A stretch of 64,000 nt of DNA from Bradyrhizobium altum (GTDB taxonomy: Bacteria; Pseudomonadota; Alphaproteobacteria; Rhizobiales; Xanthobacteraceae): contig NZ_JACMYP010000009.1 of assembly GCF_020889705.1 (NCBI RefSeq), forward strand, positions 1 to 64,000, read 5' to 3'. Each line of letters starts with the position of its first letter. Positions within the stretch are counted from its first letter, which is position 1. Positions 29,825-38,969 of this stretch are shown here, in pieces. The notes below the pieces were generated by a model that did not search any database, was not told where the DNA came from, and saw nothing but the letters and a program-made list of their open reading frames with translations. The translations under genes were made by a program, and so were the position numbers.

Positions 29825-30451
29825 CTAGAGACCGGCCGTATTGTGATCAAGCGCGCGCGAAGTCTCGATGCTCATGCTGCCGTCAAACCTCGGCTGAGGC
29901 CTGGCGTCGTATTGCGGCTCGGCCGATCGGTCGATGCGTCGGGAGCTTGAATGAGACGACTTGATCTGAACGGGCAGGTTCGCGTCGATCGGAAGCACCG
30001 TCTTGTGAGAAATCCGCTTCAATGCCAGATTTGAACGGATGCTGGTAACGCCTTGTATGCGCGAGAGCTTGTTTACGATGAGGTCTTCGAGAGCCGCGAT
30101 GTCGGACACCATCACGCGGAGAAGGTAATCGCTGTCTCCCGTCATCAGGTAACACTCCATCACCTGGCTCAGGCGATCGATTGAGCGCGTGAAGTTCTCA
30201 AGCGATAGCTGAACCTGCCTCTCAAGCTTAACCTGGATGAAGGCGGTGACGCCGATGCCGAGGACTGCCGGATCGAGTACGGCGATCCGTCGATCGATCA
30301 CGCCGAGCTTCTCGAGCGTACGAACTCGGACAAGGCACGGCGACGGCGAAAGGTTGACGCGGGAAGCAAGCTCGACATTGGTCAGACTGGCGTTCTGCTG
30401 GAGCTCGTTCAAAATCTTGATGTCGATCCTGTCGAGAGCCGTCGTTGTCAT
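29825..30451 (-). CDS. Lrp/AsnC family transcriptional regulator
   Basis: A 208-residue regulator. The N-terminal HTH is DRIDIKILNELQQNASLTNV and the following VNLSPSPCLVRVRTLEKLGV. The RAM domain has ECYLMTGDSDYLLRVMV near residue 100. About 45 extra residues after the domain end (from KSSHSSSRRID on) are Ser/Arg-rich and look like read-through past the usual stop. It is divergent from the VOC-led Liv cluster and probably controls it. Operator candidates lie in the 417-bp gap. Confidence 0.9.
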   Translation of the reverse strand: MTTTALDRIDIKILNELQQNASLTNVELASRVNLSPSPCLVRVRTLEKLGVIDRRIAVLDPAVLGIGVTAFIQVKLERQVQLSLENFTRSIDRLSQVMECYLMTGDSDYLLRVMVSDIAALEDLIVNKLSRIQGVTSIRSNLALKRISHKTVLPIDANLPVQIKSSHSSSRRIDRSAEPQYDARPQPRFDGSMSIETSRALDHNTAGL

Positions 30452-30868
30452 GTCGTTCTCCCATGGGCAAATGGTCGTTGTATCGAGGCCCGGTGCCGCG
30501 CGTTATCACGCGTGGTGACATCTCGATGACACGAATGCTAACCGCACCCGCGGTTGTAGAATTTCGACGAAATGACGACTTATATCGAAAAACGGTCAAT
30601 CCCCTTCGGACTGGCCGCATATCCGGCGCCGCAGAGTTGGCAGGGGCGCCGCGGTCGGCTTCGGGTATCCGGAGCATGCGATCGCCGACCCGCGGCCGCT
30701 GAGGAATGACGTCAAAGGCCGGATGCGGCAGCATAAGATGCCGATTGATCATGCGGGAGGTGAACTGTTTGAGCATTCATGCCGGGCCCGCTGCGCCACG
30801 ATCGCAGGACAGCCGAAGTCTGCGGAGAAATCGCAGATCGACGGGGCGCTCGGAATTGGGAGTGACAC
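30452..30868. promoter_or_regulatory. Divergent control region with perfect palindrome
   Basis: 417 bp between the Lrp regulator and the VOC gene. A perfect 13-bp palindrome ATTTCGACGAAAT lies at 30561-30573, in AT-rich sequence and about 110 bp upstream of the regulator start. It is a plausible site for the regulator itself. Short open frames here do not look protein-like. Confidence 0.45.
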
Positions 30869-31219
30869 ATGAAGCTCAAGCAGGCCTACCTCACCGCCGC
30901 GAAGCCCGAAGCGCTGGCCGGGTTTTACGAGGCGCTCGGATTGCCGATCCGCTTCGCTGACGGCGGAAAGTGGATTCAATTCGAAGGCGAGAAAGCCGCC
31001 CTTTGCATCGCAAGCCCGGCCGAATCCGTCTCCGTGCCGTCTCGGAATGCCGTCCTCGTGTTCGAGGTGGATGATCTGGAGGGGGCTCTGAAGCGCGCGC
31101 AGGCGCAGGGCGCGCAGGCGCTTGGCGAGGTCCGTGACATGGGCGCGCACGGCCGGGTCGTTGATTTCAGGGACCCGGAAAATAATACGATCCAGCTCTT
31201 TCAAGCCGCACCCAGATAG
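30869..31219 (+). CDS. VOC superfamily (glyoxalase/dioxygenase-fold) protein
   Basis: A 116-residue single VOC domain. It starts MKLKQAYLTAAKPEALAGFY and ends with the typical GRVVDFRDPENNTIQLFQ. Metal ligands are not certain from sequence. It leads the Liv cluster and may isomerise or bind an intermediate of that pathway. It is also similar to small resistance or bleomycin-type VOC proteins. Confidence 0.8.
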   Translation: MKLKQAYLTAAKPEALAGFYEALGLPIRFADGGKWIQFEGEKAALCIASPAESVSVPSRNAVLVFEVDDLEGALKRAQAQGAQALGEVRDMGAHGRVVDFRDPENNTIQLFQAAPR

Positions 31220-31274
31220 GCGGGCGAGTCAGCTCTCTGGACAGCTTGGTCTCTATGTATCGGAGCAATCCATC

Positions 31275-31808
31275 ATGATGAACTTCCGAGTGTCGCCCAT
31301 GCCCAGTCAAGAAATCCCGGTGTTCAGCAGCACGGACTTCCGTAGCGCAATGCGCAACGTGCCGGGCGCCGTCTCCATCGTAACGACGGGGACGCAGCCG
31401 GGCCGGCACGGCCTGACATTGACCGCCGGCTGTTCATTATCGACCGAACCGTCGAGCGTGCTCGTCTGCGTCAACAAGTCGGCCGGCGCCCACGATACAA
31501 TCAAGCGGAGCGGGTCGTTTTGCTGGAACATCCTCACGGCCGATCACGCCGCGCTGGCGCAGAAGTTCGCCGGGCAGGACGGGAGCAAGGGCGACATCCG
31601 CTTCGGCGACGGGCTGTGGCGCGAGCTTGCCACGGGGGCGCCAAGTCTGATCGAGGCGATCTGCAGCTTTGATTGCCGAGTGTCCGGTTCGCACGATGCC
31701 GGCAGTCATACGATCTTCGTCGGCGAGGTGGTCGCGCAGGCGACAAACGCTGATCGCGAACCCCTTGTCTATGTGAAGGGTGAATTCACCGTGCCCAAGC
31801 GCCAGTGA
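31275..31808 (+). CDS. Flavin reductase domain protein (HpaC/RutF-like)
   Basis: A 177-residue FMN-binding split-barrel flavin reductase. It has SAMRNVPGAVSIVTTGTQPG, the flavin-binding CSLSTEPSSVLVCVNKSAGA and FVGEVVAQA. It would supply reduced FMN to the luciferase-like monooxygenase at 37029, as RutF does for RutA. The start at ATG 31275 (or 31278) has GGAG about 9 bp upstream; the frame extends into the VOC gene. livH begins 6 bp after its stop. Confidence 0.9.
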   Translation: MMNFRVSPMPSQEIPVFSSTDFRSAMRNVPGAVSIVTTGTQPGRHGLTLTAGCSLSTEPSSVLVCVNKSAGAHDTIKRSGSFCWNILTADHAALAQKFAGQDGSKGDIRFGDGLWRELATGAPSLIEAICSFDCRVSGSHDAGSHTIFVGEVVAQATNADREPLVYVKGEFTVPKRQ

Positions 31809-31814
31809 CCACCG

Positions 31815-32684
31815 ATGCTGTCACTCTGGCTCAATGTTCTCGCGAGCGGCATTCTGCTCGGTCTCGTCTACGGGCTCGTAGCGCTCGGCCTGACGATCAT
31901 TTTTGGCGTCATGCGCGTCGTCAACTTCGCACACGGTGAGATGGTCGTGTTCGGCGTCTACATCGGCTATTGGGCCGTCCGCCTTTGGGACGTGCCGATC
32001 ATCGTCGCGGCAGCGATCGCAGCGGTCGTGATGTTCATCTTCGGATATTTTTTGGAGACCCTGATCGTCAAGCGGTTCGTCAACCGGCCGCATCACTATC
32101 AATTCATCGTCTTCATCGGTCTGTCGCTGCTCTTCAGCGGCGCCCTGCTGGTGGCATTCGGGCCGGATCCGCGCCCGACTGCGTCCCAGCTTTCGTTTCA
32201 CACCGTATCGCTCGGCTTCGTGACGCTGGATCTGGCGCGACTTCAGGCGGCGGCAACCGCAGGCCTGCTCATCACGCTGCTGGGGGCGTATCTGAAGTTT
32301 TCATCGTTCGGCCGGTCCTTGCGCGCGGCCGCGGACAACCGCTTGGGCGGCCTTGTCGTCGGGCTGAACATTCCTCGGATCTATGCAGTGACGTTTGGTA
32401 TCGGAGCGGCCTGCGCGGGCGTTGCCGGCGCATTGATATCTCCCTTATTCGACGCCCAGCCATATCTCGCGGTCGACTTTACCCTGCTGGCTTTCGTGAC
32501 AGTCATCGTCGGTGGTCTCGGTAGTTTCAGTGGAGCGCTGCTGGGTGGCCTGATGATTGGCGTCGCCGAAGCGATTGCTGCGCTGATGTTCGCTCCGTCG
32601 ATGAAGACGGCGCTTCCCTATGCGCTCCTGATCCTCGTCCTGATTTTCCGTCCGAGAGGGTTTTTTGGTGCAAAAGAGATTTGA
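31815..32684 (+). CDS. livH: Branched-chain amino-acid-type ABC permease LivH
   Basis: A 289-residue membrane permease with about eight helices. GLVYGLVALGLTIIFGVMRV and NFAHGEMVVFGVYIGYW at the N-terminus are LivH signatures. The loop FGRSLRAAADNRLGGLVVGL is the ATPase-contact segment. Here it belongs to an uptake system whose binding protein (40937) and catabolic enzymes suggest an organic acid or amide rather than leucine. Confidence 0.93.
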   Translation: MLSLWLNVLASGILLGLVYGLVALGLTIIFGVMRVVNFAHGEMVVFGVYIGYWAVRLWDVPIIVAAAIAAVVMFIFGYFLETLIVKRFVNRPHHYQFIVFIGLSLLFSGALLVAFGPDPRPTASQLSFHTVSLGFVTLDLARLQAAATAGLLITLLGAYLKFSSFGRSLRAAADNRLGGLVVGLNIPRIYAVTFGIGAACAGVAGALISPLFDAQPYLAVDFTLLAFVTVIVGGLGSFSGALLGGLMIGVAEAIAALMFAPSMKTALPYALLILVLIFRPRGFFGAKEI

Positions 32685-32697
32685 TGGCGGGACCGAA

Positions 32698-33699
32698 ATG
32701 AAGCGGTGGCTCGCCGGGGGATCGGTGCTTGTTGTCCTTGCCTTGGTCGGCGCGCTGGCAAGCCCGTACCTCATCTCGCTGCTGACGATCGTGTTGCTGT
32801 TCACGTTCCTTGGGCAATCCTGGAATTTGATGCTGGGGATCGGCGGGCAACTGTCGATCGGTCATGCCCTCTTTGTCGGTCTGGGCGCCTATTCGGTGGC
32901 CCTCCTCGACGTCAAGTACGGCGTCTCTCCGTGGATAGGCCTTTTGCTCGGAATGGTCATTGCCGGGTCTGCCGGCGCGGTGCTGGCCTGGTTGAGCTTC
33001 CGGTTTGAAGTGCGTGGAATCTATTTCGCCCTGCTGACGATTGCCGCTGCCGAATTCGCCCGGATCATGTTCGGTGGCTGGGAGTTTGTTGGCGCCATGC
33101 AGGGGCTGTTCTTTCCCGCGCCGACGGGTGCAATCGACATCTCGATGCTCCGGGGAGACGCGCGCTTCTACTACTTCATAGCTCTTGCTCTGGCGGCATT
33201 GGGGATCGTTGGAACCGAAATGATCTCGCGATCGTACTTCGGATATGTCTGGCGAGCGATGAGGGACGATGAACAGGCCGCGCGCGCGCTCGGTGTCCGC
33301 GCATTCCGGCACAAGATCCTTGTGATTGCGATCTCGGCGGCGACCGCAGCCGTGGGTGGTGGAATTCTGGCGCTGGTGCAGGGATCGATATTCCCGGATT
33401 CGATCATGGGCATGGGGCTCTCCGTCGACGTCCTGATCGGGCCCGTGGTCGGCGGGTTGGGCACGACGTTTGGTCCGCTGGTCGGGTCGCTCGCAGCTAT
33501 TCCTCTGAACCATCTGATGAGCGCTCTCGGCGACTGTCTTCGGATCCCGGGACTGAACAGTATCGCGTACGGTGTCGTGCTGGTGCTGGTCGTCTGGTTC
33601 CTGCCCGACGGCATCTGGCCGGCGATCGTGCGGCTTGGCAAGGCAGTGCAGCTGCCGTCCCGGCTGTGGCTGCTGCAACCGAGGAAGGCCGAGGAATGA
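32698..33699 (+). CDS. livM: Branched-chain amino-acid-type ABC permease LivM
   Basis: A 333-residue membrane permease. NLMLGIGGQLSIGHALFVGL and the cytoplasmic loop RAMRDDEQAARALGVRAFRH are LivM hallmarks. The start is ATG 32698, 13 bp after livH; the frame reaches 11 codons further into livH. Its stop overlaps livG by 4 bp. Confidence 0.93.
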   Translation: MKRWLAGGSVLVVLALVGALASPYLISLLTIVLLFTFLGQSWNLMLGIGGQLSIGHALFVGLGAYSVALLDVKYGVSPWIGLLLGMVIAGSAGAVLAWLSFRFEVRGIYFALLTIAAAEFARIMFGGWEFVGAMQGLFFPAPTGAIDISMLRGDARFYYFIALALAALGIVGTEMISRSYFGYVWRAMRDDEQAARALGVRAFRHKILVIAISAATAAVGGGILALVQGSIFPDSIMGMGLSVDVLIGPVVGGLGTTFGPLVGSLAAIPLNHLMSALGDCLRIPGLNSIAYGVVLVLVVWFLPDGIWPAIVRLGKAVQLPSRLWLLQPRKAEE

Positions 33700-34421
33700 C
33701 TGCCTTGCTCGAGGTGAAGAATCTCTCCAAATCGTTCGGCGGATTGGTCGCGGTGAACAATGTCAGCTTCGCGTTGGAAGCCGGACGGATCACCGCACTG
33801 ATCGGGCCGAACGGGGCAGGAAAGACGACATGCTTCAATCTCGTTGCGGGCGCCATGCGGCCGACCAGTGGGCAGGTGGTCTTCGATGGACACCCGATCG
33901 AGAATGCACCGCCTGAACTTGTTTGCAGGATGGGTATCGCGCGGACATTCCAGATCGTGCGGCCAATGCGCGACATGTCGGTGCTCGAGAACGCCATGGT
34001 CGGAGCCTTCAGCTGGACCAGGAGTGTCGACGAAGCCAGGTCGACGGCATACGAATCCCTTGAAAGCGTTGGACTGGCCGGCAAGGCCAATGCGAGGACA
34101 GACCAACTGACGCTGCCGGATCGCAAAATGCTGGAAACCGCCAAGGCGCTATCCACGCGACCTAGACTACTGCTGCTGGACGAGGTCATGGCGGGCCTCC
34201 GCCCTACCGAAGCCGCGGGTGTTGTCCGCGTGCTGCGGAAACTTGCCGAGGGCGGACTGACGATCCTGCTCGTCGAGCACGTCATGCGGATCGTGATGGA
34301 GGTCGCGTCGCGTGTCGTCGTCCTTCATCACGGCGCCAAGATCGCCGAAGGACGCCCTGAAGAGGTGGTCGCAGATCCGATGGTCCTCGAGAGCTATCTG
34401 GGGGCGGGCTTCCATGCCTGA
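33696..34421 (+). CDS. livG: ABC transporter ATP-binding protein LivG
   Basis: A 241-residue ATPase. Walker A is GPNGAGKTT near residue 37, Walker B is LLLLDEVMAGL, and the H-loop is LLVEHVM. The signature loop is LTLPDRKMLETAKAL, a usual LivG variant without LSGGQ. The ATG overlaps the livM stop as ATGA, so the two are coupled. It ends 8 bp into livF. Confidence 0.94.
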   Translation: MTALLEVKNLSKSFGGLVAVNNVSFALEAGRITALIGPNGAGKTTCFNLVAGAMRPTSGQVVFDGHPIENAPPELVCRMGIARTFQIVRPMRDMSVLENAMVGAFSWTRSVDEARSTAYESLESVGLAGKANARTDQLTLPDRKMLETAKALSTRPRLLLLDEVMAGLRPTEAAGVVRVLRKLAEGGLTILLVEHVMRIVMEVASRVVVLHHGAKIAEGRPEEVVADPMVLESYLGAGFHA

Positions 34422-35133
34422 CGAGGCGCTCTTATCGATCGACGGCCTTTCCGTTGCGTATGACGGATCGAACGCGCTGAACGGTGTTTCCTTGCGGATC
34501 CGCAAGGGCGAGTTGATCTGCGTCGTCGGTGCGAACGGTGCGGGAAAGACCTCGCTGATCAGATCGATCTCGGGCATCGTGCCATCTTCGAGCGGCGTCG
34601 TGAAAATGAATGGCGTCGATATCACCGGGATGCCGCCATGGGAGGTCTGCGAACGCGGCATTGCGCAGGTCGCCGAAGGCCGGCAGATTTTCGGGAGCCT
34701 TTCCGTCGAGGAAAATCTGCTCCTGGGTGGTTCCCTGAAGCGTGCGAAAGCCGGCCGACTTGAAGCGCTTGAATGCGTCTATCAATTGTTTGAGCGGCTT
34801 CGAGAGCGCAGGCGGCAATTGGCCGGGACGCTATCCGGTGGCGAGCAGCAGATGCTGGCGATCGGGCGCGCGATCATGTCGAAGCCTGAAATCGTCATGT
34901 TCGACGAGCCGTCCATCGGGCTGTCGCCGGCCTTGACGGACGTGATGTTTGGCGTGGTGAAATCGCTGCACGAGCAAGGGATCACGGTGTTGCTGGTCGA
35001 GCAGAACGTCGCGAAATCCCTTGCGTTGAGCAATCGCGGCTACCTCCTGGAGAACGGCTCGATCGTGCTGCACGGACCGAGCGACGAACTGCTGAGCAAT
35101 TCCGAGATTCAGCGCGCTTATCTTGGAATGTAG
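34414..35133 (+). CDS. livF: ABC transporter ATP-binding protein LivF
   Basis: A 239-residue ATPase. Walker A is GANGAGKTS, signature LSGGEQQMLAIGRA, Walker B IVMFDEPSIGLSP, and H-loop LLVEQNV. It also has the LivF-typical VAEGRQIFGSLSVEENL. The start at 34414 overlaps the livG end by 8 bp. It completes the LivHMGF importer core. Confidence 0.94.
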   Translation: MPDEALLSIDGLSVAYDGSNALNGVSLRIRKGELICVVGANGAGKTSLIRSISGIVPSSSGVVKMNGVDITGMPPWEVCERGIAQVAEGRQIFGSLSVEENLLLGGSLKRAKAGRLEALECVYQLFERLRERRRQLAGTLSGGEQQMLAIGRAIMSKPEIVMFDEPSIGLSPALTDVMFGVVKSLHEQGITVLLVEQNVAKSLALSNRGYLLENGSIVLHGPSDELLSNSEIQRAYLGM

Positions 35134-35298
35134 TGGCGTTTCGCGGCTGCGGCATTGATCCGACCGGCGTGGAACACGGAGCGTATGAAGCAGGAAATGC
35201 TGCGATCCAGCGCTGCGGCGGCGATTTGTGTCGACGCTCGCCGATACGGATGCGTTGTATGGCAACCGATTCCGGGGTGCGTCGCATAGGTTGACCCT
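35134..35298. other. livF to fusion-gene spacer
   Basis: 165 bp. No strong terminator or promoter was recognised. It is the first sizeable gap after flavin reductase and could contain a secondary promoter. Confidence 0.3.
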
Positions 35299-36834
35299 AT
35301 GCAGAACGACGACACCCTTCGCGTCGAGCGCGACCTCTACATGGTTGCGATGACCATGAACCGGCCGCCGGCGAATGCCTTGAACAACGGACTGGTCAAG
35401 CGTTTGCTGGACACGATTCGTGCGCTGTCCGCTGAAGCGGCACCGCCAGGTATCGTCCTGACTGGCGGAGGTGATCGCTTCTTCAGTGCGGGTGGCGATA
35501 TCAAGGAAGTCGCCGGCCTCGAGATATCCAGACCTCGCATGCGGGACTTCCACGCGCTGTTGTGCGAGATGGAGAGCTATCCGGGCCCGCTCGTCTGTGC
35601 CGTCCGTGGCTATGCGGTCGGAGGCGCCCTGGAATTTCTGCTTCACGCCGATTACGTCGTCGCAGATCAAGCCTGCATGATCGGGTTTCCCGAGATAAAC
35701 CACGGTCTCCTGCCCGCGGCCAAGGGAATGCGGCAAGCCGTGCGGAAACTGGGCCTTCGGGAAGCACAGGCATTGCTTTACCGGGGCGACTTGGTCGATG
35801 CCCGGAAGGCGCTCGAAATCGGAGCGATCAGCGAGGTCACAACCACCGCTGATGTGATGGGCCGTGCCCTGGAGGTATGCAGGCATCTTCGCGGGAAGGA
35901 ACCGAAACTATTCGCCGCGATCAAGCGCTCGTTGAACTTGACGGGGCAAATGGATGACGCTTCGCTTGAGGCGATGACGATCGAGGATCTCGGCGCCTAT
36001 TTGAGCGGGGATAGCTCGGCAGACGCGCGCGCCCGCTTCCTGTCGAAGAATTCAAAGAAGGCTTGCATGGCCGTACTGCCATCCCTTGAAGAAATCCGCC
36101 TGGAGCTGATGAGCTTCGAGGACGTATCGGCTGCTCTGGCGCAGGGACATTCGACCGTCCTGATACCGTGCGGCGCTGTCGAGCAGCATGGGCCGCATCT
36201 TCCGCTTTGCATGGATGCCGACCATGCTGACGCCCTCGCGGCAAAAGTGGCAGGGCATCTGGGCGATGCCCTGATCGCCCCGACGATCAAGGTCGGCTGT
36301 TCGGCCCACCATCTTGTCTTCCCCGGTACGATCTCGCTTCGACCGGAAACCTTCGAATCGATCTGCCTGGATTACTGCACAAGTCTTGCCCAGCACGGCT
36401 TCAAGCGGATCCTGCTGTTCTCCGGGCACATCGGAAACTTTCCCGTCCTGCGCGACATCCTTCCTCGGTTGAGGCGTGCGGTTGCGTCCGACGTTGAGAT
36501 CGATGTGTTCTGCGACGCAATTGCCTGGGTCGACAGGTGGCGAAGCGCCGTCAGAGATGCCGGGGGTGATCCCAACGCAGTCGGCGGGCACGCCGATATC
36601 GCGGAGACGTCGCTCATGATGTGGCTCCGCCCCGATAGCGTGCGGCTGGACCGGTTCGAGGTGGGGTACCTGGGCGCGCTGTCTGAACAGCAGCTTCAGT
36701 CCATGTGGAAGAATGGGATCAAGTCGATCACGCACAACGGGATCATTGGCGATCCGCATGGATCGACCGTCGAGATCGGTGCGCATTGCCTCGAGGCGAT
36801 CGCGGATCTTCTGGCGACCTCGTTTGCCAGATGA
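35299..36834 (+). CDS. Crotonase-creatininase fusion protein
   Basis: A 511-residue two-domain protein. Residues 1-255 are an enoyl-CoA hydratase/isomerase: oxyanion-hole FFSAGGDIKEVA, GYAVGGALEFLLHAD, and a Glu in IGFPEINHGLLPAAKG. From Met257 to the end is a creatininase-family amidohydrolase: VEQHGPHLPLCMDADH (E295, H297 and D306 as metal ligands), LFSGHIGN (H377) and GGHADIAETS. The joint is AAG GCT TGC ATG GCC, so one TGA-to-TGC change would have merged two genes. Other creatininases are separate enzymes. It probably acts on a CoA-linked or cyclic amide intermediate; this is inference. Confidence 0.85.
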   Translation: MQNDDTLRVERDLYMVAMTMNRPPANALNNGLVKRLLDTIRALSAEAAPPGIVLTGGGDRFFSAGGDIKEVAGLEISRPRMRDFHALLCEMESYPGPLVCAVRGYAVGGALEFLLHADYVVADQACMIGFPEINHGLLPAAKGMRQAVRKLGLREAQALLYRGDLVDARKALEIGAISEVTTTADVMGRALEVCRHLRGKEPKLFAAIKRSLNLTGQMDDASLEAMTIEDLGAYLSGDSSADARARFLSKNSKKACMAVLPSLEEIRLELMSFEDVSAALAQGHSTVLIPCGAVEQHGPHLPLCMDADHADALAAKVAGHLGDALIAPTIKVGCSAHHLVFPGTISLRPETFESICLDYCTSLAQHGFKRILLFSGHIGNFPVLRDILPRLRRAVASDVEIDVFCDAIAWVDRWRSAVRDAGGDPNAVGGHADIAETSLMMWLRPDSVRLDRFEVGYLGALSEQQLQSMWKNGIKSITHNGIIGDPHGSTVEIGAHCLEAIADLLATSFAR

Positions 36835-37028
36835 GGCGACGCTGGCCTCTTGCGCGGCGCCTGGCGCGGGAAACTGCCCGCAGTGGTGTTGATTGCGGAC
36901 AGGATGTGATCCGCCTGCCTGCAGCACAAAATTCGGAAAGATGCGCGGCCGCACAAGCATTCGGACGAAAATGTTGCCGTGCCTGTGAAATCCTCTGCCA
37001 TCTCGAATTTCCCAGAGGACTTTAGAAG
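36835..37028. other. Fusion-gene to LLM spacer
   Basis: 194 bp of ordinary composition. No hairpin or promoter was clearly recognised. Confidence 0.3.
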
Positions 37029-38159
37029 ATGGCACTTTCGTTCGGGTTCTGGTCGGAGCAGGAAACCCAGGTCGGGCAGAGCTATGCGCGGCGACTGCAC
37101 GAACTGGTTGACGAGGTGCGCCTCGCGGAAAAGATGGGGTTCGACTGCGTCGCGCTGTCCGAGCAGCACGTCGCGCTCGGCGGCATCTCGAGCTCCGCTC
37201 CGGAAGTGGTCTACGGCTATCTCGCCGCGGTGACATCGCGCGTGAAGCTGAGGTCTGCGGTCACCTTGATGCCGCAGAAGATCAATCACGCCTTGCGCTC
37301 GGCGGAACGGCTGGCCGTTACCGATATTCTGTCGCATGGCCGCATGGAGTTCTACGCCGGCCGCGCCAACACGACCATCGCAATGCGTGCCTTCAACGTC
37401 GATCCCAGCGAAACGCTTGCCCAGATGGAAGAGGGGATCGCGCTTCTGAAGAAATCGATGCGCGAGGATATCTTCACCTTCGAGGGGAAGTACTACCAGA
37501 TTCCGCCGCGGATGCTCGTGCCAAAGCCCCTGCAGAAGCCGCATCCGGTCATCGGCATCGCCGCGACGAGCGAGCGCAGTCACGCCTGGGCGGGATCCGA
37601 GGGCCTCGCCGTGATGAGCGCCTCGATTTACCAGGGGTGGGACGTCCAGCAGAGGCTTCTTGATACCTATCGACGCGCCTGGAAGCGCGACGAGCAGGGG
37701 CCGCTCGAGCGTCCGCGCGTCGGCCTTCCGCTGTTCTTCGGCATTGGTCCGACGGACCAGAGGGCGAAGGACGACTACGCCGAGCCGCTGATGCACTACG
37801 CGAGGATCTCCACCGACGCGTATCCCCGCCTGGCGAAGCTCGCGGATGACTATGCGTATATGAGCGAGAGCGTTCCGGCCATGGAGCGCGCCGGAAGAGA
37901 CTGGGACTATCTGCTCAACCATTCAGCGACAACGGTTTGCGGGAGTCCCGACACCGTTATTCGCCAGATCGAGAAGTTCCAGGAGCTGGGCATCGACGAA
38001 GTGCTGCTGCATCTCGACTCGGTCAGCCACGAGAAGATCATGGAAGCGATCGAAATGTGCGGCCGCTACATCATTCCGCACTTCAACGACAAGAACAACG
38101 TCGTGCGGCCCACGGAAGACATTCTCGCGCAAATCCGGGCCATGCGGCCTCAAAAGTGA
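37029..38159 (+). CDS. Luciferase-like (LLM) flavin-dependent monooxygenase
   Basis: A 376-residue TIM-barrel flavoprotein. The N-terminus MALSFGFWSEQETQVG, then AEKMGFDCVALSEQHVALGG and GRMEFYAGRANTTIAMRAF, fit the bacterial luciferase/alkanal-monooxygenase family. KSMREDIFTFEGKYYQIPP and VCGSPDTVIRQIEKFQELG are late family motifs. It needs reduced flavin, which the reductase at 31275 can supply. RutA of pyrimidine breakdown is an analogous ring-opening enzyme; the real substrate is unknown. Confidence 0.92.
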   Translation: MALSFGFWSEQETQVGQSYARRLHELVDEVRLAEKMGFDCVALSEQHVALGGISSSAPEVVYGYLAAVTSRVKLRSAVTLMPQKINHALRSAERLAVTDILSHGRMEFYAGRANTTIAMRAFNVDPSETLAQMEEGIALLKKSMREDIFTFEGKYYQIPPRMLVPKPLQKPHPVIGIAATSERSHAWAGSEGLAVMSASIYQGWDVQQRLLDTYRRAWKRDEQGPLERPRVGLPLFFGIGPTDQRAKDDYAEPLMHYARISTDAYPRLAKLADDYAYMSESVPAMERAGRDWDYLLNHSATTVCGSPDTVIRQIEKFQELGIDEVLLHLDSVSHEKIMEAIEMCGRYIIPHFNDKNNVVRPTEDILAQIRAMRPQK

Positions 38160-38188
38160 ATTCACAGAGAAACGGAACGGAACCAGCG

Positions 38189-38968
38189 ATGTCACAGCAC
38201 AGCTACAAGTACCTGCTCGTCGAGAAGCGCTCCAGCGGCGTTGCCGCTGTGACGATGAACCGGCCAGAAATCCTGAACGCCATCAACTGGGATATGCACG
38301 AGGAACTGGAGCGGGTGTTCGTCGACCTTGACCACGACAAGGACGTCCGCGCGATCGTGCTGACCGGCGCGGGGCGCGGCTTCTGTTCCGGCGGCGATCA
38401 GAAGTCGCTCGACAAGGGGCCGCTGCCGTCGCCGACAAGGAGCGGACGTCACCTGATCCGCAACATGCTCGAGGTCGAGGCGCCGGTCATTGCGGCCGTC
38501 AACGGCGTCGCCGTCGGCCTGGGAGCGACGCTTGCCCTGTTTTGCGACGTCATCTTCGCAAATCCGACCGCGCGATTTGCCGATACGCATGTGACGGCGG
38601 GCGTGGTTGCGGGTGATGGCGGTGCGGTGATCTGGCCGCTGCTGATGGGGCCGGTACGCGCCAAGCACTACCTGATGACAGGAGAGTTCATCTCCGCCGA
38701 GAAGGCCGCCGCCATGGGCATGATCAACGAGGTCATTTCGGGCAGGGACGTCAAGGACGCGGCGATCGAATACGCCGAGATGCTCGCAAGCGGCCCTCGG
38801 GAGTCGATCATCTGGACGAAGTACAGCGTCAACAAGATCATCAAGCAGTATGCGCATCTGGTGCTCGACACCTCGGCCGCGCTGGAGATGCTGACCTTCG
38901 CGCTGCCCGAGCGCCGCGAGGCCGTCGCCGCCTTCGCTGAGAAGCGAAAGCGCTTCGCGGAGCGGTGA
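38189..38968 (+). CDS. Enoyl-CoA hydratase/isomerase family protein
   Basis: A 259-residue crotonase. TMNRPEILNAINWDMHEEL, the oxyanion-hole RGFCSGGDQKSLDKG and VNGVAVGLGATLALFCDV are conserved. The usual catalytic Glu positions are replaced: GLGATLAL in place of GGGCELA, and FADTHVTAGVVAGDGG in the second position. So it may act on a non-standard CoA thioester. The start is ATG 38189 with AACGGAACGG upstream. It ends one base before the synthetase start. Confidence 0.9.
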   Translation: MSQHSYKYLLVEKRSSGVAAVTMNRPEILNAINWDMHEELERVFVDLDHDKDVRAIVLTGAGRGFCSGGDQKSLDKGPLPSPTRSGRHLIRNMLEVEAPVIAAVNGVAVGLGATLALFCDVIFANPTARFADTHVTAGVVAGDGGAVIWPLLMGPVRAKHYLMTGEFISAEKAAAMGMINEVISGRDVKDAAIEYAEMLASGPRESIIWTKYSVNKIIKQYAHLVLDTSAALEMLTFALPERREAVAAFAEKRKRFAER

Positions 38969-38969
38969 G

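Noticed and set aside
30706..30960. 84-codon plus-strand frame before the VOC gene
   Set aside because: It overlaps the VOC gene in another frame and has no recognisable domain.
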